Origin: Stephanodiscus triporus
Lineage: Eukaryota; Bacillariophyta; Thalassiosirophyceae; Thalassiosirales; Thalassiosiraceae
NCBI GenBank assembly: GCA_036939755.1
Contig: JALLAZ010000848.1
Span: 1 to 11,652 of the forward strand
Length of the DNA stretch: 11,652 nucleotides
Direction: 5' to 3'
How positions within the stretch are numbered: the first letter of the stretch is position 1; each line of letters starts with the position of its first letter. Below the pieces are notes generated by a model, which did no database searches, was not told where the DNA came from, and was given only the letters and a program-made list of their open reading frames with translations. A program made the translations under genes and the position numbers. This document shows, one piece after another, positions 7,688-11,652 of this stretch.

Positions 7688-10098
7688 ATGGCGACCTCCA
7701 TCCTGGCAACCTCAGCCATCGCCCGCAGGCTGGCGCCTCTACGGGCCGCCACCCGATCATCGCTCTCGAGGACATTCTCCTCCTCCTCCTCCTCCTACTC
7801 CGCCAATTCCGATCGCGCCAAAGGCTCGACCGCCGGGCCGGATCGACTGTCGCTCCGGCCATCCACCGCCCTGACCATCGCCATCGCATCCCTCCTCGGA
7901 GGTTATTTCCTCGGCTCGTCGCATTCCGAACGATGGGACGAAATGAACAAGAATCGCGAGCTGCCGAGGGGCGAGCCGAGCGGGTGCTGTTCGTGCGACG
8001 ATGACGACGACGACGACGACGGCGGCGGCCTCGGCGCGACTACTACGACGACCGCCGCTGCCGCTGCCGCCGCCGGGGAGGAGGCTCCTCGATTCGCCAA
8101 AGCGCGAGCGGAGCTCGTTTCGAAGTTGGTCAAAATCGTCGGGAGGGATCACGTATTCGACGGTACGACGGAAGGTGGGGGCGGGAGGAGTTCTCGATTC
8201 CTCACGGGCGCGAGGTTGGGACGTGGAAGGGCGCTTTGCATCGTGCAGCCGGGGACGGTGCGGGAGGCGGTGAGGTGCCTGCAGGAGATCGTCGACGCGG
8301 GATGCGTCGTGTTGCCCCAGGGGAGTAATACGGGTTTGACGGGAGGGTGAGAGTCGTTCCCTTCTTCCCCTTCCCATGATATATGTTATGTTTGGCGTTT
8401 GACGCGGCGTGTGGCTTGATCATTTTTGCATGCGTCGTTCCCTACTACTTATATTATTATCCCCCCCCCCCACCCCCCCGACAGATCGGTCCCGAGAAAC
8501 GACACCCCGGATACTCGTCCTGCCGTCGTCCTGTCGATGAAGCGCCTCGACGCGCACTTCCCCATCGACGACGGCAATCGTGTCGTATGTCTCGCCGGCT
8601 GTGGCATTTCCACGCTCGCCTCTTCCATCAAGTCTTGGTTCCCAAATCGCGAATCTCACTCCATATTGGGCAGCACCTTCTTGAATCCCACCACCGCCGC
8701 CGGGGTCGCGTTGGGCAGTGGCGGCACGTACGTTAGGAAGGGACCCGCGAGGACCGATCGCGCGTTGTACTGCAGGGTGTCGAGGAATAAATGGGGCGAG
8801 AACGTAGTGACGGTCGTGAACACCCTAGGCGTGAGGGGGTTGGAGGATTCCGACTTTCAGGATCACTCCGGAGAAGATGCAGTGGGAAGATTGGACGCGT
8901 ACGCCACCGACGTCCGACAGGGATTCAGGCGCGCGATGGGAGAATCTTCCACCTCGATTCACGGCCGGGCGCAATCGAGTGATTCGAACTACGCCGATGC
9001 CGTGTGCAGGAGCACGAAGCGAGTGAGCCGGTACAATGCGGATACTACCGGAGAGGACTGCAATCGATCGGAGGGCAAGGTGGTGATATTGGCAACGGTC
9101 CACGACACCTTTCCAGTACCGGAGAGGAATCGCGTGTTCTGGATTTCCTTTCCCGATCTGGAGACGACGTTGGCATTTCGAAGGGAGGTCTGCCTGAACA
9201 ACCCAAAGGACTTGCCTATTTCGTGCGAATACTTGGACAGAGATTCCGTGGACATAATCGACCGATCCGGGAGGATAAGTGCGCACTTAATTCGATACTT
9301 GGGCATGGGAGATATCATGGGTTTCCTATGGGATATTAAAGTTCGGATATCAACCCTTCCCTTTTCGTGGGCCCCATTACTTAGTGATAAGCTGTTGTAC
9401 ATGTTTAATGACTGGGTACCCGAGGCCATCCCTAAAAAATTCATGACCGCTGGGAAGCAATGGGATCATCATTGTTTGGTTTCGGTAGGAGAATTCGGGG
9501 ATGGTACGCTGGATCGGTTCGTCGGCAGAATGAATGAGTTTGTCAAGAAGCGCAATGAAAAAGTAGATGTGGGTGGAAAAATAGTGTCCGTCGTGGAAGC
9601 CGAATCGCCATCAGAGATTGACGCATTGAATGCCTTTCGATTTGTTGCCGCTCTCGCTTTCAAGACGTATTGCGTCGGTGAAGACATTCAAGGAATAAGT
9701 CTTGATTATGCCTTGCCTTTGAATGGAGGCCTTGTGCCTCCACTGCCCACCTCCGCAGCTACACCTGTGAAGCGAATGAGGTATTCTCATTTTGGATGCA
9801 ACGTGGTGCATGAGGATGTTGCTTATCCATTGGGAGTGGATACCCATAAAGAGAAGATGTTATTGAAGCGTGTTGTTGAGGAGCAAGGTGGGAAATTGCC
9901 AGCGGAGCAGTAAGTGCATTTATTCATACTGTCGATGTAACCCACATACTATTCTCACTTCATTCTTCTCGCAGTGGCCATGGTACAGAATATCATGCGC
10001 CTTTGGCTACCCAAAAGAGATGGATGGCCATGGATCCATTGAATGTATTGAACCCTGGCATAGGTGGATTGTCAACTCTGCCCAAGTACGGCAAGTGA
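7688..10098 (+). CDS. dld: FAD-dependent respiratory D-lactate dehydrogenase, bacterial Dld type, mitochondrial
   Basis: Three exons, 7688-8346, 8485-9909 and 9975-10098, give 735 residues; E. coli Dld has 571. The enzyme oxidises D-lactate to pyruvate and passes electrons to quinone. Residues 1-40 are rich in Arg/Ser/Ala with few acids, like a mitochondrial presequence. About 60-76 is a short hydrophobic anchor, then an Asp8 run (104-111) and Thr/Ala-rich linker. The FAD-binding (PF01565) part holds PQGSNTGLTGG, completed across intron 1 by SVPRNDTPDTRP, and HSILGSTFLNPTTAAGVALG, SGGTYVRKGPARTD. The Dld membrane/substrate domain (PF09330) follows with SRYNAD, HLIRYLGMGDIM, HFGCNVVHEDVAYPLGVD, and, across intron 2, PAEHGHGTEYHAP, DPLNVLNPGIG. 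A Ser/Asp-rich insertion lies near SSTSIHGRAQSSD. The presequence-plus-anchor layout suggests an inner-membrane protein facing the intermembrane space (inference). The ATG at 8426 is intronic and not a start. Homology is firm, localisation is predicted. Confidence 0.9.
7994..8020. repeat. GAC/GAT triplet repeat coding Asp8
   Basis: A run of GAC/GAT codons in exon 1 of the dehydrogenase encodes eight aspartates just after the hydrophobic anchor. Threonine and alanine homopolymer stretches follow, forming a low-complexity linker before the FAD domain. Confidence 0.8.
8347..8484 (+). other. D-lactate dehydrogenase intron 1 (138 bases, phase 2, C-rich acceptor tract)
   Basis: The donor is GTGAGA at 8347 and the acceptor ACAG ends at 8484. 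The polypyrimidine tract is almost pure C: C11 at 8461-8471, one A, then C7 at 8473-8479. Splicing restores NTGLTGG-SVPRND of the FAD domain; retention gives TGA at 8348-8350. Confidence 0.88.
9910..9974 (+). other. D-lactate dehydrogenase intron 2 (65 bases, phase 2)
   Basis: The donor is GTAAGT at 9910 and the acceptor TCTCGCAG ends at 9974. Splicing rebuilds PAEH|GHGTEY, the histidine-containing C-terminal motif of Dld, and the frame ends at TGA 10096-10098. Confidence 0.88.
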
Positions 10099-10878
10099 AC
10101 TAGGCGAGGTGCTCATTCGACTTACACTGACAGACAAAGAATCGGGATCTGCATGTTATCTTTACTATTCTTCGGTCACATAGTCAAAGGCCTGGTCCCT
10201 TCTAAATTGTTTAATCATTTGATAAGACCTCGTTGCAGCTCAGCAAGTTTCTTTTCCGCGCCGTTCGCATCTTATACTTTGTTTCTTATTATTTCAATTG
10301 GTACACACAGTGGTTGCAGTAGATATAAGCGCTGCGCCCCCTAGTCCTGACGACTACGTCAATAATATCGTCATAAGTTGCTTGGTCTGAGACAAGAGAT
10401 ATGGCAAGGATAAGGTATGTGGCGTTTGCAATACCATCAGAGGTTGCTAACTGAAATCAGAATATTTAATAAATCGTCATCACTCAGTCGTGAAGCATAA
10501 TGTGATATGACTTATTCATCTTCAGGCTCTGCGCTGGGGCAAAGTCAGATTCTTCATCAGGTTGTTGGCACTCCATTGGGCTCATCACAATTGCGACACA
10601 CCTTCTTTTTCCACTGTATCTCTTTGATGTCGACAGTTTCCGATGAACAAGTATGGTAGAGCTGAAGTAAATAATCAACACACATGTTTGTTAGGCTGGT
10701 GGGAGTGCAGTGTCAGAATTGGAGCCATCATCATTTGTCATCCCTTTGCAATTGACGTTTTAAGTTTTAACCAGGTTGTACCTTTAAGAGGGGGCCTTTG
10801 GGGGAAGGATTGGGCTGCGAGGGCGTTTTCTAAAAGATCAATAATATCGAATACATAGCATCGATGGATCGATTAATA
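10099..10878. other. 780-base intergenic region between convergent genes
   Basis: No gene is supported. Short ORFs (for example 10153-10344 and 10643-10858 on +, 10484-10681 on -) lack domains, convincing composition or splice partners. An AATAAA hexamer at 10468-10473 could belong to the dehydrogenase 3' end but lies about 370 bases past its stop. Composition is AT-richer than the flanking coding DNA. No tRNA-like fold, tandem repeat or mobile-element end was recognised. Confidence 0.5.
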
Positions 10879-11609
10879 TTAGTCGATTTTGTATAGGACC
10901 TTCCCTTTACTCTTCCCCGCCTCCAAATAAATATGCCCCTCGGCCGCCTGGTCCAACGGGAACGCACGGTCCACGCTGACGTTCAGCTTTCCCTCCTTCA
11001 GCCAGCCGAAGACCTCGTCCGCCCTCGAAACCAGCTCGGCGCGGTCAACGGTATAGTCCAACAATTTCGGACGCGTGACGTACGCCGACTTCCCTATCAG
11101 GCGGAGGACGGGGAACGCGGGCACGGCGCCGCTGGCGTTACCGAAGGAGATGAATATCCCGCGATGGGCCAGGGAGTTGATGCTGATGTCCACGGTGGAC
11201 TTGCCGATGCCGTCGATGACGGCCTTGCACCCCTTCCCGTCCGTCACCTCCATGACGCGCGTGACGATGTCCGCGGACTCGTAATCCTCGTACGACGCCC
11301 CCGGGACCTCGTCGAGAACTATGAGCTCGTCGCACCCGAGCGCGCTAGCGACGTCGGCCTTGCCCTTGGAGCACGTGCCGATGACCTTGAACCCGCGAAG
11401 CTTGGCCATCTGCGCGGCCCACTGGCACGTGCCCCCCCCGACGCCGTGGATGAGGCACCACTCGCCGGGCCGTATCAGGCCCGCGTGCGCCGAGGTCGTC
11501 AGGTAGTGGGCTGTCAGGCCCTGGACTACGCACGAGGTCGCGACGTCTAGGCCCACGCCCTCCGGCACGGGCAGGAGCTTCGCCGCCGGCACGGCCGTGT
11601 ACTGCGCGT
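10879..11609 (-). CDS. NADPH:quinone oxidoreductase (QOR/zeta-crystallin, MDR superfamily), 3'-terminal exon, partial
   Basis: The last exon reads from 11609 down to TAA at 10881-10879 and encodes 242 residues. Family members have about 320-340, so some 80-100 N-terminal residues lie in exons outside the window. It opens with AQYTAVPAAKLLPVPEG, aligning to the end of the catalytic fold. A nucleotide-binding Rossmann segment follows (LIHGVGGGTCQWAAQMAK, then GFKVIGTCSKGKADVASALG). GIFISFGNASGAV and AYVTRP are characteristic of the QorA branch, and FPLDQAAEGHIYLEAGKSKGK is the usual C-terminus. No structural zinc cysteine cluster is visible in this part. By family it performs NADPH-dependent reduction of quinones, probably in the cytosol; plastid or mitochondrial targeting cannot be judged without the N-terminus. 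A GTG at 11592 is not a start, because the conserved frame continues upstream to a splice acceptor. Confidence 0.85.
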
Positions 11610-11652
11610 CTGTTGGGCGTTTTGGAGAAAGGACAACGGGGGGGGGCGTGGG
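11610..11652 (-). other. 3' end of an intron in the quinone oxidoreductase gene (runs off the window)
   Basis: On the - strand a C9 tract (G run 11638-11646 on +), then TCCTTTCTCC and CCCAACAG end at 11610. The exon continues as AC|GCG|CAG, so this acceptor is phase 1. If the missing base is T, the codon is Tyr, giving the family-like YAQY. The donor is outside the window. Confidence 0.7.

Noticed and set aside
8426..8428. ATG 8426 as the start of a separate dehydrogenase gene
   Set aside because: It lies inside intron 1 before the C-rich acceptor tract. The FAD-binding motif NTGLTGG is in the upstream exon, so the two parts are one gene.
10153..10858. Small ORFs in the 780-base gap
   Set aside because: They lack domains and supporting splice sites, and their length is what random AT-richer sequence gives.

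Overview
The window reads as compact nuclear DNA of a unicellular eukaryote, most likely a photosynthetic stramenopile and perhaps a diatom. Support: five protein genes on both strands, short GT-AG introns (65 to 143 bases) that must be removed to restore conserved domains, very short intergenic gaps, a bacterial-type D-lactate dehydrogenase carrying a mitochondrial-style leader, and a GlcNAc-transferase family that is abundant in diatoms. The lineage call is inference from gene content. No rRNA, tRNA, CRISPR array, transposase or viral gene was seen.

Left part (1-5024, + strand): after about 270 bases of non-coding DNA comes a two-exon gene for a membrane-anchored SET-domain protein lysine methyltransferase of the Rubisco LSMT/SETD3 type (273-2208). 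Then, 125 bases on, comes an intron-free 896-codon gene (2334-5024). Its product joins three cyclic-nucleotide-binding modules, an RGS (G-protein GAP) domain and a complete adenylate kinase, behind an N-myristoylation-type N-terminus. This is the most unusual object in the window.

Middle (5098-10098): a divergent pair shares a 308-base promoter region. To the left, on the - strand, is a type II membrane glycosyltransferase of the GlcNAc/Skp1-GnT type (two exons, about 712 residues). To the right, on the + strand, is an FAD-dependent respiratory D-lactate dehydrogenase (three exons, about 735 residues). GC content is highest around the shared promoter and falls toward the far end of each gene. 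The promoter holds a perfect four-tract G-quadruplex motif.

Right part (10099-11652): 780 bases with no recognisable gene, then the last exon of an NADPH:quinone oxidoreductase on the - strand, whose upstream exons lie outside the window.

The five genes do not form an obvious pathway. The clearest functional idea is inside the fusion protein: cyclic-nucleotide sensing, G-protein deactivation and AMP recycling on one polypeptide, probably held at a membrane. A second shared trait is splicing geometry: all four introns seen whole are phase 2, and each donor creates an in-frame stop codon if the intron is retained.
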